Below are positions 34,543-44,188 of a stretch of 64,000 nt of DNA, in pieces. This DNA is from Adiantum capillus-veneris (taxonomy: Eukaryota > Streptophyta > Polypodiopsida > Polypodiales > Pteridaceae). Every line of letters starts with the position of its first letter. Within the stretch, counting starts at the first letter, position 1. The notes below the pieces were generated by a model. The model made no database searches and was not told the origin of the DNA. It worked only from the letters and a program-made list of their open reading frames with translations. The translations under genes and the position numbers were made by a program. The stretch lies in the NCBI GenBank assembly GCA_014529385.2, contig CM043942.1, forward strand, positions 60,653,684 to 60,717,683, given 5' to 3'.

Positions 34543-37500
34543 ATGAATTTGAGATCGGGTAGGAATCTCCAGAATAACCAACCAAAACAAGGGGAACAAG
34601 CAAGTGTCATATCAACCGAGGGAAGTGTAAACCAAAGTTGGGTGCAACCATTAGAGCCGATCTTTGAAGGAAGTGTTTCTGATACTTCTTCGGAGAGATC
34701 TTACGAGATTTTCACCGAACACTTGGAACACTTGAACCTGAACAACAGAGAAAATATGGCAGCAGGATCATCAAACCCTTCCGCCACAATGAAGCTATTG
34801 TTCATAAAATACCAGTACGACAATGAGCAAGGTGCCAAGATCTACAAAGATGGAATGGAACGCTATTGTGTAAAGATAGAGGAGAGACCTAGTGAGTTCA
34901 AGGACTTAGTGCCTGTGAGCTATAGCGGAGATAGATATCTAGATGACGAGGGTACCATGTACTTGGTAGTCCTAAACCCTAACATTGTGGACAAGTGGAA
35001 ATTGATGGGCACCAAAGCCAAAGTAGATGAAGAACTTGAGGAGAAGGCACCAATAATGAACTTCCCTGATGCGAGGTTAAGAAGAGAGAATGAAACTACA
35101 AGGATCAACACTGATAACATCTATGTGGGGCTATACAAATATAATAATGGGGAGCAAGATCTCTATTATAGATGTGAAGAACCCTACACTAGAGAGTTGA
35201 CACACCAAAAAAGACTTTATGTCTTTACCTACACAGAGGGATCGGAAGTGAGAATTGCTGCTTACGACAAGTATGGGAGGCAATACTCAACAATGGGCAA
35301 GAAAGAATTAGAAGGATATACATACTTTGGGGGACCACTACATCAGTATTATGTTACTTCTAGCTCACAAAGACCAGCACCAACAAATGGAGTGCAAAAC
35401 CCAATGACAACAAGAGGACAAAGAACTCAGGTTGCTGACTCTTTCAGTCAACCTCAGTACTCGAAGCCCGGACCAATGGGATCATTACATTCCAGAGAGT
35501 CAATGGATACGAATCGAGGTAGTGGAGTTCCAATCCCCACATATACCACTCCAGGTCCAAGGTTCGAAGCGGAACTATCACATTTACCTCCTAGTAGTAG
35601 ATTCAGAGCAGGGGAACCGACAAGGGTAACCCATGAAGTCCATGATGCTAGAGAAAGCTTTAGCCGGGACACAGGAGCAATGAGATTGGTACCAGACCAT
35701 AGACGTATGAGACCATCTCAAGTAGCCAAGTGTATGCCAAAGAAGTATGGTGGTTCAGGAGATCCGTATGCACATGTGTCACTCTTTAAGCAAGTCTTAA
35801 GAGCTGAGCAGATAACCGATTTCCATACACAATACGAGGGATTTGGTCTTACTCTGGAAGGTACGGCATTGACATGGTTTCAACCACTGAACATAGGGGG
35901 ATTCCATGACATTGACCATTTGCTAAGAGAGTTTGCTGAGGAATTCTCAAAACGAGGGATTAAGCACAATACGGTCTCACAAATATATGCTTTTAAACAG
36001 AGAGAACACGAAAAAGTGAAGGAAGCTTCACTTCGCTTCAAACAATACATTGAGAGATGTCCAGTACGTGAACGACCACAAGATGACAGACTATCTGTTC
36101 TCTTTATTGAAGGATTGAGAAACGACACTCTCAAGAAGGACTTGCACTTGAAAGCTTGTACAAGTTTCGAGCAAGTAACGAGAGAAGCATTGTACTTAGT
36201 GGATAATTGTACGGTTTATGGAGAGGTGTCAGCGGATACAGATTTTGCATCGAGTAGCTCTTCCTCCGCAGCGAGCGAGACTACCACTAAAAAGAATGTT
36301 CAAACAACAACCATGCCAAATGTAGAGCAAATGATAGAAGATGCTCTAAAAAGGATGGCACCATACCAAAAACCATTGCCAAAAACACTGAAATGGTGTG
36401 CTATTGAACAAAAATGGACAAACCATCCAACAGAGGAGTGCTATTACAACAAAGGGTATGTAAGGGAGCGTCAGTATGCACCTCCTGCTCAATTAGCACC
36501 ACCTCAAGTACATCCAGTACCTCGATACCCAACGGGAAATGTACTAGGACCTATGGGGATAGAAAGACCGCAACCGGTATTGGGACAACAACCACCTTTA
36601 CCAGGAGCAAGACCAGTAGGCATTAGATATGCACCAACCTTAGAGAATCAGGAAGAACAAGCCTTAGTGCCTGTTCAAGCCTATTATGAAGAATCTGGTG
36701 CACACATGTCTCCAACTGTGTATTACCCACCAGAAGAACCCAAACATCCAGAACCATGGGGCATGATTGGGAATGTTGGAATACCAACAGTTATAAGTGC
36801 TTCTGATGAAGAGAGATACAATTTGGACGCAAGAACATTGATGTTCATAGCTCATGGAGGGTTAACAAGACAAAGACCATCCTATCCACAAAGGACGAAT
36901 CAAATGGGACCAAGACCAGCACTAGGACCCTGTTACAAGTGTGGAGGTGACCATCTGATGAATGTTTGTCCACATACGGAAATCATTAGAATTAACGCTT
37001 ATTGCACTGAGTGTGGGGTTACTCACTTCATTGAGGATTGTTCAAAGAATCCAAACAAAGTGCAAAAGACGACATTGAATATGCTAGAAACTATTCCTAC
37101 CAGTAGTGGGTCTGAAAATGAAACTCTGATACCAACGCAAGTTGTTACTAGAGCTCAAGCTAAGAAAACCACTAGAGAACCTGAGAATGGAAAGTTAGCG
37201 ACTGAAGTGGTTAGTCAAGGACCGCGGAGTCAGAGAAACACATGGAAAGCTAGAAAAGCACGCATGAAGTTGAGAAAAGAACGTGAAGACGCTATTCTAG
37301 CTGAGGAACTAAAGCGAACTAAAGATAGATTAGAAAAACTTGAGAGTCAAAACGGGAAACGAGAGATGAGCCCTGAAAGAACGAAACAAAAGAGTATCAA
37401 AGAAACAACGACCTTAAGCTCAGGGGGATCAGTGCTAGTCGACAAAGTACACGAACCATTGGACGCACTGATGAGAGCTTACGAAGCTAGGTTAAAGAAC

Positions 37501-38037
37501 AACCAAACACAAGAACAGAGGTGGATGACATACCCAAACGCGGAATTGGAAAAGCAGAGACTTGAAATGTGCCAGAGAATGATCGAGACTGCACAAGCCT
37601 TATTAGAACCACCAAAAGAAACAATGAATTGTGGAACGGAAAACCCAATTCAGCAAGAGACTGTCGTTTCACGGGTAGCTGAAAAGACTCCCAGTGCACA
37701 AAAGCCTGAAAATACACACAAGGATGACCGCATAGTATTGAACACAACCGATCAGGAGATAGAAAGTTTTCATCCAGTCATACAAAGGTCTTACGAAAGA
37801 GATGAGGATTACAATGAATTTTGGAAACAAGTGAGAGAGGCAAACTTTGCAAACGAGCTAAGTTGCCAAGCTAATCAGACAAATTGGGAAAAGGACATCA
37901 GGAATCCTCCCATAGTGGAATTTGAGGAAAGATCTCAAGTAGACTTGGATCTGCAATCTTACTGTGGAGATGAAGGCTCTGTTAGAACAATGGAAAGCAA
38001 ACCTCACTCACTGAATACCTTACCTTCATACTTATGA
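34543..38037 (+). CDS. Gypsy-B gag (large, 1,164 codons)
   Basis: The start is ATG 34543 (MNLRSGRN). Residues 1 to about 390 match nothing I recognise. A retrotransposon gag domain spans about 400-560 (KKYGGSGDPYAHVSLFKQVL; LTLEGTALTWFQPL). At about 618 is a C-x8-H-x4-C motif (WCAIEQKWTNHPTEEC) like that of Tat-type gags. At about 797 and 822 are two knuckles spaced C-x2-C-x3-H-x4-C (CYKCGGDHLMNVC; CTECGVTHFIEDC), the short spacing seen in Athila-type gags. A charged coiled-coil stretch lies at about 900-945. The TGA at 38035 is in frame with the protease part. Confidence 0.88.
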   Translation: MNLRSGRNLQNNQPKQGEQASVISTEGSVNQSWVQPLEPIFEGSVSDTSSERSYEIFTEHLEHLNLNNRENMAAGSSNPSATMKLLFIKYQYDNEQGAKIYKDGMERYCVKIEERPSEFKDLVPVSYSGDRYLDDEGTMYLVVLNPNIVDKWKLMGTKAKVDEELEEKAPIMNFPDARLRRENETTRINTDNIYVGLYKYNNGEQDLYYRCEEPYTRELTHQKRLYVFTYTEGSEVRIAAYDKYGRQYSTMGKKELEGYTYFGGPLHQYYVTSSSQRPAPTNGVQNPMTTRGQRTQVADSFSQPQYSKPGPMGSLHSRESMDTNRGSGVPIPTYTTPGPRFEAELSHLPPSSRFRAGEPTRVTHEVHDARESFSRDTGAMRLVPDHRRMRPSQVAKCMPKKYGGSGDPYAHVSLFKQVLRAEQITDFHTQYEGFGLTLEGTALTWFQPLNIGGFHDIDHLLREFAEEFSKRGIKHNTVSQIYAFKQREHEKVKEASLRFKQYIERCPVRERPQDDRLSVLFIEGLRNDTLKKDLHLKACTSFEQVTREALYLVDNCTVYGEVSADTDFASSSSSSAASETTTKKNVQTTTMPNVEQMIEDALKRMAPYQKPLPKTLKWCAIEQKWTNHPTEECYYNKGYVRERQYAPPAQLAPPQVHPVPRYPTGNVLGPMGIERPQPVLGQQPPLPGARPVGIRYAPTLENQEEQALVPVQAYYEESGAHMSPTVYYPPEEPKHPEPWGMIGNVGIPTVISASDEERYNLDARTLMFIAHGGLTRQRPSYPQRTNQMGPRPALGPCYKCGGDHLMNVCPHTEIIRINAYCTECGVTHFIEDCSKNPNKVQKTTLNMLETIPTSSGSENETLIPTQVVTRAQAKKTTREPENGKLATEVVSQGPRSQRNTWKARKARMKLRKEREDAILAEELKRTKDRLEKLESQNGKREMSPERTKQKSIKETTTLSSGGSVLVDKVHEPLDALMRAYEARLKNNQTQEQRWMTYPNAELEKQRLEMCQRMIETAQALLEPPKETMNCGTENPIQQETVVSRVAEKTPSAQKPENTHKDDRIVLNTTDQEIESFHPVIQRSYERDEDYNEFWKQVREANFANELSCQANQTNWEKDIRNPPIVEFEERSQVDLDLQSYCGDEGSVRTMESKPHSLNTLPSYL

Positions 38038-38100
38038 GAGTATGAAGCAAAATCCGAGACTAGAGCACTTCCCTCACGAAGAATCTCATCAGAAAAAGTC

Positions 38101-39681
38101 ATGGACTCGCAAGGATTGATAGAGATCTTGTCAACACCAGTGACATGCACTATCACTCTAGCTGAGCTTTTGAGGTTAAGACCACATATGTGGATCACTG
38201 TAGGAAAATGCTTGGAGAAATTTGGGATAAAAGACCCAACATCGAGACTGCAAGAGGGTATACAAGAGCTGAGAAAACCACAAAAGAACGCTAAGCCTGT
38301 ACCCTTAAACAAGGTCAGAGAGTATTGCGAAGGTGAAGAGGGGAATACAACCTTACCAGTTGAATTCCAAGGAGTGAACACGATGGCAATACTAGACAGC
38401 GGAGCTGGGGTAGCCATTGCTACAAAAGAAATCTGGAAAAAATGGGGGAAACCAGCAATAAGGAAGACTAGGTTGAAACTCCAATTAGCAGATGGACACA
38501 TGGAGAAACCTATGGGGTTATTAGAAAAAGTCGTAGTGACTTCTTGCGGCATTGAATACGAACATACTTTTGCTATTGTCAATTTTGGCAAGGAGAATAA
38601 CTATGATATCATATTGGGAAGACCATTCATGAGACAGTTGAAAATGGTCCAAGATTGGGGCTACGATCACATATACATGAGAAATATGGAAACCACTACA
38701 CGTGTGAACCTGAGAGACCATATCTACAAAGATGTGAACCGAACACCGGTAGAGGAGTTTGATTCAGCTACTTTGGCGGGATCCGAATTTCGAGCCTTGT
38801 TAGGTAAGCCCAAGGAGTTATGGATGTGTGGAGCCTCAAAATGTGGAAGTCTGAGGCGAGAAGAATATGTTTTAGAAAGGGCTATCGAAAACGAAACTTA
38901 TATAGGAGAACCCTTTCCAGAGGACACACTTGAACCATTAGAATGGACACACATTCTAGCAACCCTAGATGTTTGTGCAATTCCGGATGGTCCCACAACG
39001 AAATTTTGCGACAAGGACGGGTACGACGTGGTTCCGTACTTCATGTTGAGAACTGTACTCGAAAAAGAAACTGAAAAGAACGATACACTGGAAAAGGAAG
39101 ATGAAGAAGAGGTGTTTCACGACATTCCCGATCATCCAGAGTGGGGAAATGAAGCAGACAACGAGTCAACGGACAATTCAAGCGGAAACGAAGAAACTAT
39201 AACGGATGTCCGATTTTATGATTTTCCGAACCAAACTAAACAATGCCAGAAACGCTATAGAGCAAAGAGAAAAACAAAGGGGGTTAGAACCAATCCGATG
39301 CCTAGAATAAGGGGAAAAAATCAATTCCTAATGCTAGTAAAGGCAGAAGATTGTGTTAAGGACAAGATTTCTGGAAGAATGAGAGGCAATGATCAAAAGA
39401 GCTTACGAAAAGACAAAAGAAGCTCAAGAAATCAAGTTCAAAGGAATGAAACGAAAACTGAAACAGAAAAATCAGAAAAGAACAAGCGCAACAAAGAACA
39501 CATGGAGTCCAAGTTAGAACGTAGAAACAAGTACAGAGAGCTCAAGAAAACTCTGAAAGAAGTTTGGACGACAGAAATTGAGAGTGGAGAGGACGAAAAT
39601 GCCAAAATCAAGGAAAACATGGATGTTCCCTCTCACTATAGGAAATTCACAATAGAGGATAGGAAGGTGGTATTAACCTAA
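38101..39681 (+). CDS. Gypsy-B protease-containing reading frame
   Basis: It is in frame with gag and separated by one TGA; ATG 38101 is the first start after it. Retropepsin features: MAILDSGAGVAIATKEIW with the catalytic Asp near 38395, and YDIILGRPF near 38605. After it comes an acidic then strongly basic region of about 300 residues with no domain I know. The frame ends TAA 39679, with another in-frame TGA at 39688, before RT continues in the same frame. Stops at both domain boundaries could be decay, readthrough or intron-related. Confidence 0.85.
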   Translation: MDSQGLIEILSTPVTCTITLAELLRLRPHMWITVGKCLEKFGIKDPTSRLQEGIQELRKPQKNAKPVPLNKVREYCEGEEGNTTLPVEFQGVNTMAILDSGAGVAIATKEIWKKWGKPAIRKTRLKLQLADGHMEKPMGLLEKVVVTSCGIEYEHTFAIVNFGKENNYDIILGRPFMRQLKMVQDWGYDHIYMRNMETTTRVNLRDHIYKDVNRTPVEEFDSATLAGSEFRALLGKPKELWMCGASKCGSLRREEYVLERAIENETYIGEPFPEDTLEPLEWTHILATLDVCAIPDGPTTKFCDKDGYDVVPYFMLRTVLEKETEKNDTLEKEDEEEVFHDIPDHPEWGNEADNESTDNSSGNEETITDVRFYDFPNQTKQCQKRYRAKRKTKGVRTNPMPRIRGKNQFLMLVKAEDCVKDKISGRMRGNDQKSLRKDKRSSRNQVQRNETKTETEKSEKNKRNKEHMESKLERRNKYRELKKTLKEVWTTEIESGEDENAKIKENMDVPSHYRKFTIEDRKVVLT

Positions 39682-39690
39682 CCTATTTGA

Positions 39691-40502
39691 GAGAGAAGGG
39701 AGAATGAATCTTATGACGGACCGGAGGATGCAAAAAAAGTTGATTTAGCAGCTCTAGGTGAGACACCTAGACCGGTGTACATAGCCACGGATTTGTCTCC
39801 AAGCGAGGAAGAGAGACTTTTGAGTCTTCTCAGAGAGTATAGGGATGTGTTTGCATGGTCTTATAAGGACTTAAAGGGAGTTGACCCATCGATATGCCAA
39901 CACACAATCCCACTTAAACAAGACGCAAAGCCTAGCAAACAGAGACCATACACATATAATGATACATTTGCTAAGCGAATCAAAGAAGAGATAGATAAGC
40001 TAATGGAAGCTGAATTCATATACGAGATTGAACACACCGATTGGGTATCTCCGATTGTGGTAGTACCCAAGAAGAACGGAAAACTCCGAGTGTGTGTCAA
40101 CTTAAAGAAAGTGAATGTTGCAAAAATCAGGGACAATTATCCCCTGCCGATAACTGATCATGTTCTAGAGCGTGTATCAGGGAAAACAGCATACTCCTTT
40201 CTTGATGGTTTTTCAGGATATAACCAGCTAGCCATAGCACTGGAAGATCAACATAAAACAGCTTTTGCAACGGAGTGGGGAATTTATGCTTATCGGGTTA
40301 TGCCTTTTGGTCTAACCAATGCTCCCGCAACCTTCCAAAGGCTGATGACGCATGCTTTCAAAGAATACTTAAGGTTGTTTCTAGAAATATACATGGATGA
40401 CTTATGTGTACATTCTCTTCTAAGAGATGAGCATCTAGAACACCTAAGAAAAGTATTTGAGAAATGTAGGACATATCGCATTGTCTCAATCCTGAGAAAT
40501 GT
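39691..40502 (+). pseudogene. Gypsy-B reverse transcriptase
   Basis: It is in frame with gag and protease. RT blocks: [54 protein letters not shown]; and the catalytic YMDD at 40390-40401 (EIYMDDLCVHS). This starts inside pol; no credible start codon precedes it. A one-base change near 40480 shifts the frame, and the thumb and RNase H continue in the frame of 40503-41480. Confidence 0.9.
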
Positions 40503-41480
40503 ATGTTTATGGTCCGACAGGGCAGAATTCTGGGACATATTGTCTCACAAAACGGAATATCCACGGATTTAGAGAAGATAAAAGTTATAGTGGATATGCC
40601 TAAACCAACCAATGCGAAACAAGTACAAAGCTTTATGGGACATTGCGGATATTATAGACGATTCATTTACATGTACGCTATAATAGGCCAACCACTTTAC
40701 AGGCTAATAGTAAACTTTGAATGGACAGAGGAGTGTGAGGAATCGTTGAAGAAATTGAAAGAGGCACTCAAAACTGCTCCAGTCTTGAAATCACCAGATT
40801 GGGAGAAGATATTCCATGTGCATATAGATGCTTCGGCATATGCAATAAGATGCATTCTGGCTCAGCCAGAAGATGGAAACATGGATTTTCCTATCTGTTA
40901 CGCCAGTCGACAGCTCAACAATGCAGAGAAGAATTACACCACAACAGAGCGAGAAGGATTAGGAATGATATATGCTGTGAAGAAATTTCGGCATTATCTT
41001 CTAGCCAACAAGTTTGTGTTTTTTACGGATCACCAAGCCTTGCTCTACCTAGTGAATAAACCATGCAGTACCAGGAGAATAGTGAGATGGTTCATTATCT
41101 TACTGGAATTCGACTTCACGGTAGTAGTAAAGAAAGGAAAAACACATCTTAGAGCTGATCATCTTTCGCGATTGACGAATGGAGAAGACCCTATAGGAGT
41201 AGATGACGACATGCCAGACGCGTACTTGTTCAACATAGAAATGATACCGAAGTGGTCTCAAAATGTCGTTAACCTATTAACCTATGGAGGAGAGTTCGAT
41301 AGAAGAGAATACAACCAGAAACATATTGCTATTCAGCAATCCAAGAATCTTCAATTGGTTGCAGGAAGGTTGTATCAATTAGGAAATGATCATGTTTTAC
41401 GACTATGCATCAATCCTGAGGAATATAGTATATATCTGTGCGAAGCACATGTTCAGGAATGTGCATTTCATTGTTCATGA
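40503..41480 (+). pseudogene. Gypsy-B RT end, RNase H and first H2C2-like segment
   Basis: It continues after the frameshift. RT thumb: VQSFMGHCGYYRRFI. RNase H: HVHIDASAYAIRCIL, TTEREGLGMIYAVKKF, FFTDHQALLYL, LRADHLSRL. From about 41329 a zinc-binding-like segment (LCEAHVQECAFH) begins, reads through TGA 41478-41480 and ends after that stop with LGLYWPGMKESVHEYVTVCIVC. A complete second segment follows in the next piece. Confidence 0.87.
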
Positions 41481-41498
41481 AGGAACACATATAGGAAT

Positions 41499-44153
41499 TT
41501 GTTACAATTGGGATTATATTGGCCAGGAATGAAAGAAAGCGTACATGAATATGTCACTGTATGCATTGTATGTTCATCAAAACCGCCAGCAGAGTATTCG
41601 ACACTATATCAGATAATGATCCCTCCAGAATGGAGTTATTATATTGTTGAATATCTCACAAATAGAACTTTCCCAGAAGGAACGTCAAAAGCTCGTCAGA
41701 AATCTGTAGAGACAGAAGCTAGAGATTACGCTTTAATAGGAGATCAACTCTATAAGAGAGGTAAAGACAACCAGCTTAGGATTTGCGCATCAGAGACTGA
41801 GTATGTGATAATACTAGAGCAAGCTCATGGAGGAGTAGGTGGAGGCCATTTCTCAGGTGATAAAACAGCAAAACTTGTCTTAGCCGCAGGAATATGGTGG
41901 CCAACATTACATATGGACGCTGAGGAATATGTTAAACGGTGCGATGACTGTCAGCGGACCAAAGTACCACTTAAAAGAGATGATATGCCGCTTAGACCAA
42001 TGATGGGGGCAAGAGCTTTTGCAAAATGGGGGATTGATTATGTCGGACCTATTTCACCTCTTGCATATAAGACTCATGCACAATACATCATTGTGGCTAC
42101 AGACTATCTAACAAAGTGGGTCGAAGCAAAGGCAACAAAAAAAGGGGATGCCAGGACCATGGCACAATTTCTATATGAATACGTCTTTGTACGATATGGA
42201 TTGCCAATAGAAATTGTGAGTGATCGAGGCACACATTTTATAAATGAAGTGATAAAGATCCTTCTAGATGAATTCATGGTAATCCATAGGAAATCAGCCC
42301 CGTATCATCCACAAGCAAACGGACAAGCTGAAGCAACAAACAAAACCATATGCACGGTCCTCACGAAGATTGTATCTGAGTCGAGAACTGACTGGGACCA
42401 GAAGTTGCATTCAACATTATGGGCATATAGGGTAGCATATAAAACATCAATAGGAACGACCCCATATAACATGGTTTTTGGGCTAAATGCTATCTTACCA
42501 ATAGAATTCTTGATTTCAACCTTAAGGGTGGCTAAGGATCTAGAGTGGACAGGGCACGAGCTTTCTGATAGAATAGATGACCTGGAAAAGCTAGACGAGC
42601 TTCGCCTAAAAGCAGTAGCTTCTATCTATGCTCAAAAAAGGCGACAAAAGGAATTTTTTGATAAGCATGTGCGGACTAAAGAGTTTAAGGTTGGGGACTA
42701 TGTCCTAGTTTACACTCTGAAACAGCATGCTAAGAAGCTTAAAAAGCGAGGGATGGGACCTCTGGTGATTAAAGATCTATCACCAAGTGGAGCCGTCAAG
42801 CTTGCTACATTAGACGGAGAAGAAATGCCCAATTGGATTAGTGGATGCAGAGTGAAAAAGTATCTTTTGCCACTAACCCAAGACATGCTTCTCAAAATAC
42901 ATCAAGAAAAGCTGCGTGTCCAGAAAAAGAAAATGATTTTGGAGGAAGCGCAAGCCGAGGCGAAGGAAAGAATGGAGAAAAGAAGACTACTACGTCAGAA
43001 ACAGCGCAATGAAGGAGCAATACGAATAAACGCAGTCAGTATAACAGAAATGGATAATGACAAAGAAGAACCCATCATTAAATGCAAAGTAGGAACCAAC
43101 CAAATCAAAGCCAGAGCACTATTGGATTCAGGAGCTCAAACTAACCTACTTTCACTCAGTTTGTATAGACAATTGACAAATGACACTAAACTACAAACGG
43201 CCAAGCAAGAGTTAAAGAGTTACTCTCAGAATTCAATCAAAACTGTCGGATGCACAGTTTTACATATACAAATTAACCAGTATGTGTATCCTCATATGTT
43301 TTACGTGGTTGAAGACCAAGCTACACAACATCCATTATTGCTAGAACAACCATGGCAGAAGCAATACAATGCAATGATTGACTGGAGTTCTAAATCAGTG
43401 CTTATCAAATACGAAGGTGAAAGTCAATCAGTTAAGTTCACCAAAGGATCAGAGACAACTCCAAAGGAAGAATCCAAGAACAAAGGTAAACAACAACCAG
43501 AGAAAAACAAGAAGCAATGGCAACCAAAAGTTTCTATACAACTGGATTGCTCTTCGACGAGGAATTCTCAACAGTGGATAAGGAAGACAAGCAATAATAT
43601 AACAGCTCAACCTTGGGAAAAAACGGAGTCAAAGTTGGTATGGAGACCAAAAAAGGTTGTGCCAGAGAACACAAAGGTGGAAAACAGAGTCTTCAATACC
43701 AGACAACAGAGTGATTCCAGACAATCAAGGATAGTGAAACAGATCTGGATTCCAAAGAAGTTCATGACGGCACAAAGCTATAGCAAGCAAATTTGGATCC
43801 CAAAGATTTGTAAACAGGAACTCCCTTCAGTACAATCAACGGAAACTCCTAGGTATTTCAAGTCGAGGAAATCAACTCAAAGAACAAAGCAGGTTTGGGT
43901 CGCAAAGAGTTTGTGGCAAGCACAAGTGAAGCGGAAGCAGATTTGGATTGTAAAAAAGAACAACAAAGTGAAGAAGAATCCATCTACTGATTCTACTACC
44001 GAAGTGCCAAAACCAATCCAAAACCCGACCACCAATCCTTCAATCAAACAAAGAGCAGCTTTATTGGAAAGACTGTTGTATCATCGCTCTACAATTGCAT
44101 TGGGAACTTATGACCAAAACAACTACAATGCTTCGCCCACAGACACTTCATAG
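41499..44153 (+). CDS. Gypsy-B H2C2-integrase with C-terminal second retropepsin-like domain and KQIW repeats
   Basis: It is in frame with the preceding piece; the TTG at 41499 is not a real start. Order: end of the first H2C2 (CIVC near 41570); complete second H2C2 (41715-41960, AHGGVGGGHFSGDK..CDDCQRTK); integrase core with D, D and E in GIDYVGP, VSDRGTHF and HPQANGQAEATN (42015-42330); C-terminal GPLVIKDLSPSGAVKL near 42757. Then a second aspartic-protease-like domain appears (about 43075-43430): RALLDSGAQTNLLSLSLYRQ with Asp at 43125-43127, and HPLLLEQPWQKQYNAMIDW near 43329. A basic tail (43509-43960) repeats K-Q-[IV]-W-[IV]-x-K. The stop is TAG 44151. Confidence 0.88.
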   Translation: MLQLGLYWPGMKESVHEYVTVCIVCSSKPPAEYSTLYQIMIPPEWSYYIVEYLTNRTFPEGTSKARQKSVETEARDYALIGDQLYKRGKDNQLRICASETEYVIILEQAHGGVGGGHFSGDKTAKLVLAAGIWWPTLHMDAEEYVKRCDDCQRTKVPLKRDDMPLRPMMGARAFAKWGIDYVGPISPLAYKTHAQYIIVATDYLTKWVEAKATKKGDARTMAQFLYEYVFVRYGLPIEIVSDRGTHFINEVIKILLDEFMVIHRKSAPYHPQANGQAEATNKTICTVLTKIVSESRTDWDQKLHSTLWAYRVAYKTSIGTTPYNMVFGLNAILPIEFLISTLRVAKDLEWTGHELSDRIDDLEKLDELRLKAVASIYAQKRRQKEFFDKHVRTKEFKVGDYVLVYTLKQHAKKLKKRGMGPLVIKDLSPSGAVKLATLDGEEMPNWISGCRVKKYLLPLTQDMLLKIHQEKLRVQKKKMILEEAQAEAKERMEKRRLLRQKQRNEGAIRINAVSITEMDNDKEEPIIKCKVGTNQIKARALLDSGAQTNLLSLSLYRQLTNDTKLQTAKQELKSYSQNSIKTVGCTVLHIQINQYVYPHMFYVVEDQATQHPLLLEQPWQKQYNAMIDWSSKSVLIKYEGESQSVKFTKGSETTPKEESKNKGKQQPEKNKKQWQPKVSIQLDCSSTRNSQQWIRKTSNNITAQPWEKTESKLVWRPKKVVPENTKVENRVFNTRQQSDSRQSRIVKQIWIPKKFMTAQSYSKQIWIPKICKQELPSVQSTETPRYFKSRKSTQRTKQVWVAKSLWQAQVKRKQIWIVKKNNKVKKNPSTDSTTEVPKPIQNPTTNPSIKQRAALLERLLYHRSTIALGTYDQNNYNASPTDTS
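43509..43960 (+). repeat. KQ[IV]W[IV]xK peptide-repeat coding region
   Basis: The translated tail contains KKQWQPKV, SKLVWRPKK, VKQIWIPKK, SKQIWIPKI, TKQVWVAKS and RKQIWIVKK. Spacing is irregular (about 45-100 bp), so this is a degenerate amino-acid repeat, not a DNA tandem array. It would be highly basic and could bind nucleic acid; that is inference. Confidence 0.8.
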
Positions 44154-44174
44154 TCGTCCGGGAGGACTCAGACT

Positions 44175-44188
44175 AGGAGGGGGGGAGG
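44175..44188 (+). promoter_or_regulatory. Internal polypurine tract of Gypsy-B
   Basis: AGGAGGGGGGGAGG lies 22 bp after the pol stop. Twelve bases (GGAGGGGGGGAG) are identical to the tract touching the 3' LTR (50186-50197). It may act as a second plus-strand primer. Confidence 0.65.

Noticed and set aside
38004-38591. 195-codon minus-strand frame over the Gypsy-B protease
   Set aside because: It is antisense to a well-supported protease frame and has no motif of its own.
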